From Bacteroidales bacterium M2 (GTDB lineage Bacteria; Bacteroidota; Bacteroidia; Bacteroidales; Muribaculaceae): a stretch of 64,000 nt of DNA. The notes beneath the pieces were generated by a model. The model had not been told where the DNA came from. It saw nothing but the letters and a program-made list of their open reading frames with translations, and made no database searches. Position 1 is the stretch's first letter, and every line of letters starts with the position of its first letter. Location: assembly GCA_001689415.1 (NCBI GenBank), contig LUJM01000007.1, forward strand, positions 1 through 64,000, written 5' to 3'. The position numbers and the translations under genes are program-made. Of this stretch, positions 1 to 8,845 are shown piece by piece.

Positions 1-768
1 GCTATGGCGAAATACGGTCTGGAGCGTGGCATCCGTGGTTCAGAGGCGCGCCACATCGGGCAGCACGAATATTACCGCGACTGCATGGTGAAGAAGAAAG
101 GTCTTGAAGAAGACATCGGCAATCTCTCCATTGAGAAAAGAAAGCTCGACAAAGAGAAAAAATCTTTGGAGAGCAAGGTGGAGAACCTTGAGTGCCGGAC
201 TACCGCCCTCGACACCCGGAAGAACATGCTCACGCAGGTAAACGAGGAGATACGGCAGCAGAACAATGAACTCTATTCCGAAAACACCCGGTTGACCGAG
301 GCTAATTCTTCTCTCGCCGCCGAAAACAAATCGCTCATGGCGACATCATCAAAACTCTCCGATGATGTTGCCCGGCTCCAAATGCAGAAACTCTCCAACG
401 AGGCAAACGGAGATTTCCAGAAATACAAGGCTGACATTGCCCGGTATTTCCCTGACCTTGAAGATTTGCTGAATTGGGGACGATACTGTACCCACATCGG
501 ATTTCCCGACCGCTTCACGCAGCGCATACTTGCCCAAGAAAAGGTAGGATTTGCCGGAGCCCTTTTCTCGTCGGAACACAATCAGACCTTCCGCACAGAG
601 GGGTCAGTTGCCAAATTGGAAAGAGATCCGGAGAATACACACCGTTTCATGTTGAATATCGACGGCGTAAGCGTCTTTCAGTGGTTCCGTGATATGGCTC
701 GCAAACTCTTTGAAAAGCTCGGCCTCAGGCCAAAAGAGCCAAGACAATTACGCAAGCATAAAATCTGA
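1..768 (+). CDS. MobV/Pre-family relaxase (mobilization protein), C-terminal part only
   Basis: The frame is open from the first base of the window, so the gene starts upstream and the ATG at 4 is internal. The first visible residues read YGLERGIRGSEARH, the block that follows the catalytic metal-binding region in MobV/Pre plasmid-recombination relaxases. A long heptad-rich coiled coil (about residues 30-130 of the visible part) follows, then a globular C-terminal region of unknown role. In the family the N-terminal domain nicks oriT and stays bound to the 5' end for conjugative transfer driven by a helper element; that catalytic half is outside the window. A strong hairpin terminator follows. 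The family call is solid; whether the full gene is intact cannot be seen. Confidence 0.8.
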   Translation, partial: AMAKYGLERGIRGSEARHIGQHEYYRDCMVKKKGLEEDIGNLSIEKRKLDKEKKSLESKVENLECRTTALDTRKNMLTQVNEEIRQQNNELYSENTRLTEANSSLAAENKSLMATSSKLSDDVARLQMQKLSNEANGDFQKYKADIARYFPDLEDLLNWGRYCTHIGFPDRFTQRILAQEKVGFAGALFSSEHNQTFRTEGSVAKLERDPENTHRFMLNIDGVSVFQWFRDMARKLFEKLGLRPKEPRQLRKHKI

Positions 769-773
769 TTGCA

Positions 774-818
774 AATTAAGTTCCTGGATGTATTGAATTT
801 CAGGAACTTAATTTTTTT
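774..818 (+). terminator. Rho-independent terminator after the mob gene
   Basis: Perfect 13-bp arms AATTAAGTTCCTG (774-786) and CAGGAACTTAATT (801-813) enclose a 14-nt loop and are followed by a T run (to 818) on the plus strand, 6 nt after the mob stop codon. Confidence 0.85.
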
Positions 819-853
819 GAAGATAATCTGTTTTATTCAGTTTAAATGTCTTC

Positions 854-1753
854 TTAATGTGAAATAGACCACTCGCCAAATTCCTTGCCATATCTAATTT
901 CTTTACCATTTCTATTATATTCTGTGCCAAATTTGTCTACAAAGCCTCCATGTATCGGCAAAAGTGAATCCATATATTTTTTACTATATTCAGGAGTGAA
1001 AGATTCTATTATCTCCCACCAATAATCCTTATTGATAATGCGCATTATTTGAGCAAAATCAAGCATTGGAATCATGTAGACAACCACCCCATTCCCATTT
1101 ATGAAAAAAATAGACCACCCGCCATCAATCTTGAGACTACCGTTACATTTGAATTTGCAGGCTGCAATATAAGAGTTTCCTTGAGGTAGCCAACCGACAA
1201 ATGAACGCCATAAACCAAAATAAGTCCGAAATGAAACGGGACAATCGTTATTTAACTGCCAATAATTTGCATAAGGCTCCTTGATAAATACACTATCCAT
1301 ATAGATTTCGTTTATGCGTATACAAATCGGATGTTTCTCATTATCTCCTCCCATGTGAATATCTTTTAATACTGAGACTGCACAAGGCTCATGAAAAAAG
1401 CCGCCCAATAGGTAAGCGTCACCCAATACCTTATATGCCCATTGTTCGTGTTCATCGACATTGATTATAAATTCGGAGTATTTGTCGCTATCATTATTGT
1501 CTAATAATCCTTTTTGGAGATAGATATCCTTAATGCTGTCTACGTTGGCTGTTGCGATATAAGTCCATTCAATAATGTCAACGGATTTTGCCGACACCGA
1601 ATCTTTGATGTTTTTAATCACTATCGATTTAATCCACTCAGTAAGCTCTTTTTGGGTTTTAAATATAGGCACATCTTGTGTATTATTTTGACAGGATGGA
1701 AATACAATATTCATGATGAATGCCAAAATGCTGATAGATAATGCCACTCTCAT
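854..1753 (-). CDS. Hypothetical lipoprotein, 299 aa, mobile-element cargo
   Basis: I do not recognise a family. Residues 1-20 form a hydrophobic signal segment ending FPSC, so Cys21 is a plausible lipidation site, although the lipobox is not ideal. The mature part is a single soluble region rich in Asp, Tyr and Trp with no repeats and no obvious catalytic motif. It lies 44 nt downstream of the 238-aa membrane protein on the same strand, suggesting one transcription unit. The AT-rich base composition matches that neighbour and differs from the chromosomal genes after 3000. A surface or periplasmic role follows only from the signal; function is unknown. Confidence 0.7.
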   Translation of the reverse strand: MRVALSISILAFIMNIVFPSCQNNTQDVPIFKTQKELTEWIKSIVIKNIKDSVSAKSVDIIEWTYIATANVDSIKDIYLQKGLLDNNDSDKYSEFIINVDEHEQWAYKVLGDAYLLGGFFHEPCAVSVLKDIHMGGDNEKHPICIRINEIYMDSVFIKEPYANYWQLNNDCPVSFRTYFGLWRSFVGWLPQGNSYIAACKFKCNGSLKIDGGWSIFFINGNGVVVYMIPMLDFAQIMRIINKDYWWEIIESFTPEYSKKYMDSLLPIHGGFVDKFGTEYNRNGKEIRYGKEFGEWSISH

Positions 1754-1797
1754 ACCAACCTAATAAATTGAATTTAACAGATGATATATTTTTTCTT

Positions 1798-2514
1798 TCA
1801 ATATTCCAAGATTTCAATGTCAGTAGGCTTTCCTTTTACATCGAAATATATAAAAGCCATGTGACGCACACGCTCACCAAAACTGTTTTTACACGTAAAA
1901 TTGTGTTTTAACACATAGCGTTTTGTCTGAGAATTTGAATCCCATACTGCGTCATTCCAACTTCCACCTTCATAACTTGATGGATTATTTATTTGAGATT
2001 TAATAGCCATTACAGCTTCTGTATGGGCAGCATCAGTTAATCTTCCATTTTCAACTTTGCTTTCAGGGAATAGTTGACTGAGAAGCATTATTAATCCTGC
2101 GATGAAAAATGTAATCAGAAACTTTTTAAGCCAAGGATAACTTTCTCCAAAGCTTTCTTTAGATATTACGACATCACAATTAGGGTTTGTCATCAAATCC
2201 GGCTGCACATCATCTCCTTCCTTTATTGCATTAATAGCCCTAAGAATAGCAAGAGATGGTGATTGAACTCTATTCACATAAGGTTTAAGGTCTGCTGTTG
2301 TAAAAACAAGTATGTTGCAGTAAGCTTCGTAAAGTCTTTTTAGAGAAATACTAAAATGATTATTAGTGGACGCTCTAGTGCCAACAACTTTATCGCCTAC
2401 TACTTGGATATCAGTGTAGTCTATTCCTGTGATACTTGTCGCAGAATTTATTTTCTTTATTGCCTCCACAAATTCGGAGTAATTTAAATCGCCGTTTTTT
2501 ATAAAATATGGCAT
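1798..2514 (-). CDS. Hypothetical single-pass membrane protein, 238 aa, mobile-element cargo
   Basis: No family is recognised. About 130 soluble N-terminal residues are followed by one hydrophobic segment (LKKFLITFFIAGLIMLLSQL, about residues 129-148) and a C-terminal region of about 85 residues containing NPSSYEGGSW, a motif typical of small proteins whose C-terminal part lies outside the cytoplasm. It is the first gene of a pair with the lipoprotein at 854-1753. With only the membrane segment and the linkage to a mobilization gene to go on, accessory cargo is the best description. Confidence 0.65.
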   Translation of the reverse strand: MPYFIKNGDLNYSEFVEAIKKINSATSITGIDYTDIQVVGDKVVGTRASTNNHFSISLKRLYEAYCNILVFTTADLKPYVNRVQSPSLAILRAINAIKEGDDVQPDLMTNPNCDVVISKESFGESYPWLKKFLITFFIAGLIMLLSQLFPESKVENGRLTDAAHTEAVMAIKSQINNPSSYEGGSWNDAVWDSNSQTKRYVLKHNFTCKNSFGERVRHMAFIYFDVKGKPTDIEILEY

Positions 2515-2973
2515 AACAAATGATTAAGTCGAGAATGGCCCTTTCCCGTATATTAAACAAAAAACGTGAGCCAACTATGCCACGTCTTAACTTGAAGGTC
2601 GTAGGAAACCATGAGAGCAGATGTAACGATAGTGACCCACGCATATGCGTGAGAACCACTATGCTAATCCTTGCTCTACAGAAAGTGTCCTACGTTTTCA
2701 AGTTACAAGATTGAGCATAACGCTTCTTATTTTTCCAGAATGTAGCGGACTGACCGCTGTCAATCCAATTACAAAGATAGTGATTTTTTTCTCAATGTAA
2801 GGCTATATATCCTCTCGAATTATCAGCAAAAGAGCGAAAAAGAATCGAATTAAAAATAACTAACTCCCCTTAAAAATCCATAAATTCCTTTATTCCATTT
2901 ACTCTAATTATCGCAATAAGTACATTTTTAGTACACTTAAATTGTGATTTATTGCTGGTAATCAGCATTATAA
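2515..2973. other. Gene-free junction region with an imperfect 34-bp inverted repeat
   Basis: There is no convincing gene here. The segment holds a nested inverted repeat: a perfect 14-bp palindrome CACGCATATGCGTG (2638-2651) inside outer arms ATAGTG (2629-2634) and CACTAT (2657-2662). It lies in the presumed 5' leader of the minus-strand gene pair and could be an RNA hairpin, a protein-binding site or an origin-type site. A TATCTTTG (minus strand) near 2770-2780 could be a -7 box for that pair. From about 2780 to 2970 the sequence is very AT-rich and featureless, consistent with the end of an inserted element. Confidence 0.45.
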
Positions 2974-3033
2974 ATATCTCACATCAAAACATCGGATGCC
3001 TGGATTTTCTTCCCCAAAGTTGCAGTAAGCGAT

Positions 3034-5751
3034 GTGAACCGCATCTATACAGTCAGCGCCGATATCCGTGCATACCTTGAACAGTTCCCCGAAGATTTCG
3101 ACATCTGCATTGGTAAAGATAGCACTCCCGAGGCAATGACCGAGGTCATTGTGTCGAAACGAGGCTACAATAATTACCTGTATACAACACAGGCCGGAGA
3201 ATTCATCGCCGGCGAGGCAGGCAACTATGTAATCGGCATTCACCGCCTTTCAGGAGCAGAAGCACACACTTTGTCATTGTGTAACATTCAGATGTACGAC
3301 TCGGGCAAATCAGCCTCAGCCCCTGTGGCTGCAGATGACGCAAAGGCAGTATCAGACCCGACCGGTGCTCTCAAAGCTACAGTTACCCTGACTATGCCGA
3401 CAGTCGGTGTCAACGGCAACACTCTCGACCCGGCTGAGACACTTACTGCAAGCGTAACATCTCCGACCGGTGCTACAGCATCGGCAAGCGGTCTTCCCGG
3501 CAGCACTGTCTGCATCGAAATCGAAGCTCGCGAAGGAGTCAACGAGTTTACAATCGTCGTTACTTCGCCCACACACGGCGAAGGCAAACCGGCAACAGCT
3601 TCTGCATTCTGCGGCTTCGACAAGCCCGCATCTCCGACCGTAACAGCTACCGTTAGCGAAGACAATATGTCGCTGATACTGACATGGACAGATGCCGAAC
3701 GCGGTATCAACGGCGGAGCTGTAGACCACGCGACACTCACTCACAACGTATATGTACCTGTAGATGAAACCGGTGAATACTGGAATCTTGTAGCAGAGAT
3801 ACCTGCCGGAACAAGCACATATACCTATGCCGTACCAGAATTGCAGAATTCGACAATCATAGGTGTGGCAGCGGTAAGCGATAAAGGCATGTCGCAATTA
3901 GGTCTTGCCGTAGAGACCACCGGCACACCCTACCCTCTGCCAATCAAAGAGGATTTCACAACAGGCCGAGTACTCTACCAGCCCCTCATGACCCCGACAC
4001 CCACCGACGAATACACCGGATGGATGTTTACATCGACATCAAATCTGTTCCCCGAAGTGAAAGATATGCCTGTGGCTCTGTTCTGCATCAATGCAGCCGG
4101 AACCAATGTAAAACACAGCCGTCTCTCACTACCTAAGTTCGCAACGACAAATTCGAACAAAGCTCGTGTGACACTGTCGACTTTTGCATCATCGGCAACT
4201 CCCAAGGCAACTCTCTATGCCAATATCTACGGTAAATCAGACATCCGTATCGCTGACATCGAGACCAAAGGAAACAACGAATGGAAAGACATCGCTATCG
4301 ATCTGCCCGCCGAAGTTCTTGGCAAGAAATGGGTGAACCTATATATCGAAGTAGATTTCAACGGCGGTAGCGAGGTATTTATCCTCCGTTCGTACGACAT
4401 CCGTAATATCTTTGACAAGCAACTCAGCACTACAGTTTCGGTTTACGACAACATGATTGTTGGCGACAGCTACACTATCACCGGTAAAATCAATAACCCG
4501 AGCGAAAGTGCAATCGCATTGCCAACTATCAAATGCACTCTGGGCGAACTTGAACTCACACCCGAAAAGACGGATGTAAGCGAAATCAAACCCGGAGAGA
4601 CAGTTCATGTCAATTATACTGTCGTACCGACTGCCGATATGATTGGCCGCCACAAACTTCGCTTTGAGCTTGTAGACTTCAACGATGAAATCAACGAAGA
4701 CAACATGTCGGAATTCGAAGTTGAAATCACAGCCGGTATTAAACCGATTGTAACCGACCTCACCGGTACAGCAGCCGATAATGGCGGCGTAAGCCTGAGC
4801 TGGACAACACCTGCTCTGCATCTTACAGGCGATGAAGACTTCGAGAGCTACGATGCCTTCGACTACAGTTCAAAACTCGGCGTATGGACCAACCGCGACG
4901 ATGACGGCAAGTATGTATACGGATTCCAGGGTGTCACCTTCCCCGGCCAGAACGAGCCCAAGGCATTCCAGGTTATAAACACCGACATGGTACCTGCCGG
5001 AGCTATGCCCGAGGCATACAGCGGCAAGCAGTATATCGTGGCTATCACTCCCGACGACGGATCTGCCGCCAACGACTGGCTGATTTCACCCGAGGTTATA
5101 CCCGGATCGAAAGTAAGCTTCCGCCTCAATATCCTTAGCGAGGCCTATGGCATGGAGCAGATTGACCTTCTGTGGTCGGCCGACGGCAAAGAGTTCAAAT
5201 TGCTGCAGACCTATTCTCAGACCAAGATAGCATGGAATCCTCTCGAAGCAACGCTCCCCGACGAAGCACGCTACTTCGCATTCCACTACCATTGCACCGA
5301 TATCTTCGGCGTATGCCTTGACGACATCCATTTCAGCCCGGTAAGCGATGCAGAAATCGACTCTTACCATATCTACTGCAATGGCGAAAAGATCGTTAGC
5401 AACCACACCGAAAACACTTACACCCACGCAGATGCCAAGAACGGCGACAAGTACAACATCAGCGTTGTAACACGTGCCGGAGACATCGTTACCGAGCATC
5501 CGCTGTCGAATACTTATACAGCATTCGGACTGTCGGGAGTGAGCGGTATCACCACTGCCGGAACAGTAGTCGGTGAAAGCGGACGCATCTCGATAAGCGG
5601 TTTCGAAGGCAAAGATGCAACAGTTGCAGCAAGCGACGGACGCATAATGGCTCGTCGCCACAACATGTCGGCAAGCGAAAGCATCAACATCTCTGCCGGT
5701 ATCTATATCGTGGAAATCGACAATGCATCATTCAAAGTAATCGTAAGATAA
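3034..5751 (+). CDS. Large multidomain surface/secreted protein, 5'-truncated, with C-terminal sorting-like domain
   Basis: The frame is open from 2974 (after TAA at 2971) but has no ATG or signal peptide. The residues around 2998-3030 (DAWIFFPKVAVSDVNRIYTV) look like the middle of a cleaved-adhesin/choice-of-anchor-J jelly-roll domain, so the N-terminus is missing; the GTG at 3034 is only a nominal start. Downstream come a fibronectin-III-like region (about residues 200-290), a jelly-roll region, a CARDB-like domain (about 470-565), a second choice-of-anchor-J domain (about 590-770, NDWLISPEV) and a second Fn3-like stretch. The last 70 residues end GIYIVEIDNASFKVIVR, typical of type IX secretion C-terminal sorting domains. 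I infer disruption by the element on its left. It is probably non-functional as a secreted protein. Confidence 0.75.
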   Translation: MNRIYTVSADIRAYLEQFPEDFDICIGKDSTPEAMTEVIVSKRGYNNYLYTTQAGEFIAGEAGNYVIGIHRLSGAEAHTLSLCNIQMYDSGKSASAPVAADDAKAVSDPTGALKATVTLTMPTVGVNGNTLDPAETLTASVTSPTGATASASGLPGSTVCIEIEAREGVNEFTIVVTSPTHGEGKPATASAFCGFDKPASPTVTATVSEDNMSLILTWTDAERGINGGAVDHATLTHNVYVPVDETGEYWNLVAEIPAGTSTYTYAVPELQNSTIIGVAAVSDKGMSQLGLAVETTGTPYPLPIKEDFTTGRVLYQPLMTPTPTDEYTGWMFTSTSNLFPEVKDMPVALFCINAAGTNVKHSRLSLPKFATTNSNKARVTLSTFASSATPKATLYANIYGKSDIRIADIETKGNNEWKDIAIDLPAEVLGKKWVNLYIEVDFNGGSEVFILRSYDIRNIFDKQLSTTVSVYDNMIVGDSYTITGKINNPSESAIALPTIKCTLGELELTPEKTDVSEIKPGETVHVNYTVVPTADMIGRHKLRFELVDFNDEINEDNMSEFEVEITAGIKPIVTDLTGTAADNGGVSLSWTTPALHLTGDEDFESYDAFDYSSKLGVWTNRDDDGKYVYGFQGVTFPGQNEPKAFQVINTDMVPAGAMPEAYSGKQYIVAITPDDGSAANDWLISPEVIPGSKVSFRLNILSEAYGMEQIDLLWSADGKEFKLLQTYSQTKIAWNPLEATLPDEARYFAFHYHCTDIFGVCLDDIHFSPVSDAEIDSYHIYCNGEKIVSNHTENTYTHADAKNGDKYNISVVTRAGDIVTEHPLSNTYTAFGLSGVSGITTAGTVVGESGRISISGFEGKDATVAASDGRIMARRHNMSASESINISAGIYIVEIDNASFKVIVR

Positions 5752-5770
5752 ACTTCTTACATATCTAAGC

Positions 5771-5801
5771 AACGGGGCGCGAAATCGCGCCCCGTTTTTT
5801 G
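5771..5801 (+). terminator. Rho-independent terminator of the surface-protein gene
   Basis: GC-rich stem AACGGGGCGCG / CGCGCCCCGTT with an AAAT loop, followed by a T run, 20 nt after the stop codon of the 905-codon gene. Confidence 0.9.
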
Positions 5802-5813
5802 CCCACAAAATGA

Positions 5814-5852
5814 CAGCACCCTAAAAACATCGATTCTGTTTTTAGGGTGCTG
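5814..5852. terminator. Perfect hairpin between convergent genes, probable terminator for xth
   Basis: Two perfect 16-nt arms (CAGCACCCTAAAAACA at 5814-5829 and its complement at 5837-5852) enclose a 7-nt loop. It lies 17 nt downstream of the xth stop codon on the minus strand. The A/T-rich inner part of the stem gives no long T run outside, so termination is likely but not certain. Confidence 0.6.
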
Positions 5853-5869
5853 ACTTATTCTATCAGTTT

Positions 5870-6625
5870 TCAGATATTGAGGTCTAATGAGACCGGGCAG
5901 TGGTCGCTGCCTGTAATTTCCGGGTAAATGCTGGCTTCTTCAATCTTATCTTTCAGATTTTCTGAAACGAGGAAATAATCGATACGCCAGCCTACGTTTT
6001 TCTCTCGGGCACGTCCGCGGTAACTCCACCAACTATATGCTGCGGTGCGATCGGGGTACAAGGCCCTGAAAGTATCAACAAAGCCCGAAGCGAGAAGTTG
6101 GGTCATCGCATTACGCTCCTGGTCGGTAAATCCGGCATTCATGCGGTTTGTCTTTGGGTTGGCAAGGTCGATTTCGTTATGGGCCACATTGAGGTCACCA
6201 CATACCACAACCGGTTTTTGAGCCGAAAGAGAAAGTAGAAATTCGCGGAAAGATTCTTCCCAGTCAAGTCGGTAGTCAAGTCTTGCCAACTCACTTTGCG
6301 AGTTGGGGGTATATACTGTGACAATGTAGAAATTGTCATACTCGAGAGCTACAATCCTACCCTCGTGGTCATGTCGGTCCACGCCCATATTAGTTCGCAC
6401 CGACAAAGGCTTATGGCGTGTAAAAATCGCCGTGCCTGAATAACCTTTGCGCTCAGCGTAACTGTAATAGGCATCATAACCGTCGAAATGCAGGTCGAGC
6501 TGTCCTTCCTGCAACTTAATTTCCTGAAGGCAAACAAAATCAGCATCAAACTGTTTGAATGTATCTTCGAAACCCTTGCCGACAATGGCCCTAAGACCGT
6601 TGACGTTCCACGAAACAAATTTCAT
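5870..6625 (-). CDS. xth: Exodeoxyribonuclease III (AP endonuclease)
   Basis: A full-length 251-aa member of the exonuclease-endonuclease-phosphatase family. The usual active-site blocks are in order: SWNVNGLRA near the N-terminus, LQEIKLQEGQ (metal-binding Glu), GDLNVAHNEIDL, and the C-terminal GWRIDYFLVS and GSDHCPV (catalytic Asp-His pair). Enzymes of this family cut at abasic sites and remove 3' blocking groups in base-excision repair in the cytoplasm. Its start codon overlaps the stop codon of the upstream membrane-protein gene (ATGA at 6622-6625), so the two are translationally coupled. Confidence 0.95.
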   Translation of the reverse strand: MKFVSWNVNGLRAIVGKGFEDTFKQFDADFVCLQEIKLQEGQLDLHFDGYDAYYSYAERKGYSGTAIFTRHKPLSVRTNMGVDRHDHEGRIVALEYDNFYIVTVYTPNSQSELARLDYRLDWEESFREFLLSLSAQKPVVVCGDLNVAHNEIDLANPKTNRMNAGFTDQERNAMTQLLASGFVDTFRALYPDRTAAYSWWSYRGRAREKNVGWRIDYFLVSENLKDKIEEASIYPEITGSDHCPVSLDLNI

Positions 6626-7173
6626 AATTTCGATTTAAATTTAGGGGTTATATAATCCACGCCCATCATACCTTTGTGAACAGCAATGGTAATCGAATCG
6701 TTGGCCCGGGCTGTGCGATAGCGTCCGGCAGTAATAGGCACAGTGACCTGTTTACCGTCGGGCAAGCTGATATCGGCATGGTAGCGGTAATAAGTTTCGC
6801 CTGTAGACACATACCTGCGCCCTACGCGGCGAGAACGGTGATGCTCGGTACGATAGGCCTTTTCGACCTTGCAACGATAATATACCGGTTCAGTTCCCGG
6901 CAGGTCGATGAAATTGAGACCAATGAGAACAGCCGAAATAATGCCGCCACCAACAGCCACTGCAATCAAGGCATTCAGCAGCATAGACTTCAGGTGCGTA
7001 AACTTCTGCCACCACCTCGCCATAGGCATGACAAAGAGCAAGGCAATTATTGCTGCGATAGCCGACAGATACCAGCCGCCGAGAACTGTCGACGAACAGG
7101 CGTAAACAAACATCCAGCCGAGCACGCCTAAAGCTATCGTGAAGCCATATAAGAATGTTCTTTTCTTCGACAT
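6622..7173 (-). CDS. Small membrane protein of unknown function upstream of xth
   Basis: About 183 aa starting at MSKKRTF (ATG at 7171-7173); an in-frame extension to 7218 exists but would run into the promoter-like element at 7197-7204. Three hydrophobic segments in the first half (including LLFVMPMARWW and LIAVAVGGGIISAVLIGLNF) are followed by a soluble tail with a basic stretch (HHRSRRVGRR) and a beta-rich end. I do not recognise a family. The ATGA overlap with xth ties it to that operon by expression but gives no clue to function. Confidence 0.75.
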   Translation of the reverse strand: MSKKRTFLYGFTIALGVLGWMFVYACSSTVLGGWYLSAIAAIIALLFVMPMARWWQKFTHLKSMLLNALIAVAVGGGIISAVLIGLNFIDLPGTEPVYYRCKVEKAYRTEHHRSRRVGRRYVSTGETYYRYHADISLPDGKQVTVPITAGRYRTARANDSITIAVHKGMMGVDYITPKFKSKL

Positions 7174-7196
7174 GTATGATAATACTTCGATTAAAG

Positions 7197-7204
7197 CAAA
7201 AATA
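7197..7204 (-). promoter_or_regulatory. -7 promoter element for the membrane protein-xth operon
   Basis: The minus strand reads TATTTTTG, matching the Bacteroidetes TAnnTTTG consensus, 24 nt before the MSKK start. It doubles as the T-rich tail of the araB terminator just upstream. No -33 box is visible. Confidence 0.45.
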
Positions 7205-7232
7205 CGCCGGAGAAACAATTGTATCTCCGGCG
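7205..7232 (-). terminator. Rho-independent terminator of the arabinose operon
   Basis: Perfect 9-bp arms CGCCGGAGA (7205-7213) and TCTCCGGCG (7224-7232), followed on the minus strand by TATTTTTG. It lies 18 nt after the araB stop codon. Confidence 0.8.
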
Positions 7233-7249
7233 CACAATATTAGCTAAGA

Positions 7250-8842
7250 TTAGAGACTTATCGCACAGTGCTCGAGGGCGAGACCGCGAGTATAGTTCTC
7301 GATATACTTGTTGAAACCTTCCACATCGGCTTGGTCGGGAGCAATCTCAGTGCCGGTTGCACCGAGGAAAACGGTGTCGTTCAACCAGCCGGCAAGCGAC
7401 TTCTTCTCGGGATTGTTGATCATGAATCCGGCGAGCAAGGCCATACCCCACGGGCCGCCTTCGCCTGCAGTTTCCATAACCGAAATAGGAGAGTTGAGAG
7501 CAGCAGCAAGAATACGCTGGCCAACGCCGGGGGTCTTGAACAGACCGCCATGACCGGTGATGCGGTCAACCTCTACCTTTTCATCATTGAATAGGATGTC
7601 GTTGCCAATCTTAAGCACGGCAACCGAAGCGTAAAGGTTCGCACGCATGAAGTTGGCAAGGGTAAACTTGTCGGTAGCCTTGCGGACGAATAATGGGCGA
7701 CCTTCGGCAAGACCGGTTACCGGTTCGCCGGAGAAATAATTGTAGCTCAGCAAACCGCCGCAATCAGGCGCACCCTCGAGGGCGGCATTGTAGAGCTTGC
7801 CGAAAATCTCGCCCATGTCAACAGGCACACCGAGAAGCTGCTGATATTCCTTGAATATATTCACCCAGGCATTGAGGTCGCTGGTACAATTGTTGCAATG
7901 TACCATAGCTACCGGAGCACCGTCGGGAGTAGTTACCATATCGATAACCTCGTAGGGTTTCGACAGCTCTTTCTCCAGAACAATCATCGAGAATGACGAT
8001 GTGCCGGCAGAAACATTACCTGTACGGCGAAGAACAGCATTGGTGGCAACCATACCGGTACCGGCATCGCCTTCGGGAGGACAGAAGGGAACACCGGCTT
8101 TGAGGTGACCGGAAACGTCGAGCAATGAAGCTCCGCGCTCGGTAAGCACACCGGCAGCCTCACCGGCTACGATGCTCTTGGGAAGTATATCCTCGAGTTT
8201 CCAGGGATATGCTTTTGCGGCGATGAGTTCGTTGAACTTCGAAACCATAGTGGTATTGTAATCTTTGGTTTCAGAGTCAACCGGAATCATACCCGAAGCA
8301 TCACCAACGCCAAGAACTTTTTCACCGGTCAGTTTCCAGTGGATATATCCGGCAAGAGTGGTGAGGAATGTGATATCCTTTACATGCTCTTCGCCGTTGA
8401 GAATCGCCTGATAAAGGTGCGAAATGCTCCAGCGCAGCGGTATATTAAAGTTGAAAAGTTCGGACAATTTAGCAGCAGCCTCTCCGGTATTGGTATTACG
8501 CCAAGTGCGGAAGGGAGCGAGAATTTCACCGGCTTCGTCAAATGCCATATAACCGTGCATCATCGCGCTAACGCCAATAGCAGCAAGGCTCTCGATTTCA
8601 ACATCATACTTTGCCTTTACGTCTTTACGCAAGTCGGCATAGCAGTCCTGAAGGCCATACCAGATAGCCTCGGTAGAATATGTCCACAGTCCGTCGACGA
8701 GCTGGTTCTCCCACTCGTGAGCACCCTGTGCAATAGGCTTGTAGTCGCCGTCGACAAGTACAGCCTTGATGCGGGTAGAGCCGAACTCGATACCGAGGAC
8801 GGCACGACCCTGCATTATTGTGCTTTTTGCATCAAGTGACAT
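7250..8842 (-). CDS. araB: L-ribulokinase-type FGGY carbohydrate kinase
   Basis: A 530-aa FGGY-family sugar kinase. The N-terminal ATP/sugar-binding motif [16 protein letters not shown] (about residues 17-32) and the second-domain motif [20 protein letters not shown] (about 430-449) are clear. FGGY kinases differ in sugar choice, but its place as last gene of an arabinose cassette (galM, symporter, araD, araA) makes L-ribulose the expected substrate: L-ribulose + ATP gives L-ribulose 5-phosphate in the cytoplasm. Bacteroides arabinose clusters use this atypical kinase rather than one of Escherichia coli type. It is 3 nt from araA, and a terminator follows. Confidence 0.88.
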   Translation of the reverse strand: MSLDAKSTIMQGRAVLGIEFGSTRIKAVLVDGDYKPIAQGAHEWENQLVDGLWTYSTEAIWYGLQDCYADLRKDVKAKYDVEIESLAAIGVSAMMHGYMAFDEAGEILAPFRTWRNTNTGEAAAKLSELFNFNIPLRWSISHLYQAILNGEEHVKDITFLTTLAGYIHWKLTGEKVLGVGDASGMIPVDSETKDYNTTMVSKFNELIAAKAYPWKLEDILPKSIVAGEAAGVLTERGASLLDVSGHLKAGVPFCPPEGDAGTGMVATNAVLRRTGNVSAGTSSFSMIVLEKELSKPYEVIDMVTTPDGAPVAMVHCNNCTSDLNAWVNIFKEYQQLLGVPVDMGEIFGKLYNAALEGAPDCGGLLSYNYFSGEPVTGLAEGRPLFVRKATDKFTLANFMRANLYASVAVLKIGNDILFNDEKVEVDRITGHGGLFKTPGVGQRILAAALNSPISVMETAGEGGPWGMALLAGFMINNPEKKSLAGWLNDTVFLGATGTEIAPDQADVEGFNKYIENYTRGLALEHCAISL

Positions 8843-8845
8843 AGC

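Larger units (their letters stand above)
1..2973. mobile_element. End of a mobilizable element (IME or mobilizable transposon), left part outside window
   Basis: This segment carries the C-terminal part of a MobV/Pre-type relaxase followed by two convergent, visibly AT-richer genes with no chromosomal-type neighbours. It ends where the reading frame of a large surface protein opens without any signal peptide (frame open from 2974). Mobilization genes of this family occur on Bacteroides elements such as NBU1 and Tn4555 and on small plasmids. The right boundary is inferred from the point where the adjoining gene resumes; no terminal repeat or integrase is visible because the other end lies outside the window. 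Confidence 0.55.

Noticed and set aside
2520..2714. A 64-codon plus-strand frame in the junction region
   Set aside because: It runs through the palindrome and has no promoter or recognisable protein pattern; the region reads as a leader of the opposite strand.
2776..2970. Possible attachment site in the AT-rich junction (AAGTACATTTTTAGTACACT and a TGCTG/CAGCA pair)
   Set aside because: The repeats are short and expected by chance in AT-rich DNA; without the other end of the element no attachment core can be defined.
6676..7131. A 151-codon plus-strand frame
   Set aside because: It lies opposite the small membrane protein that is translationally coupled to xth.
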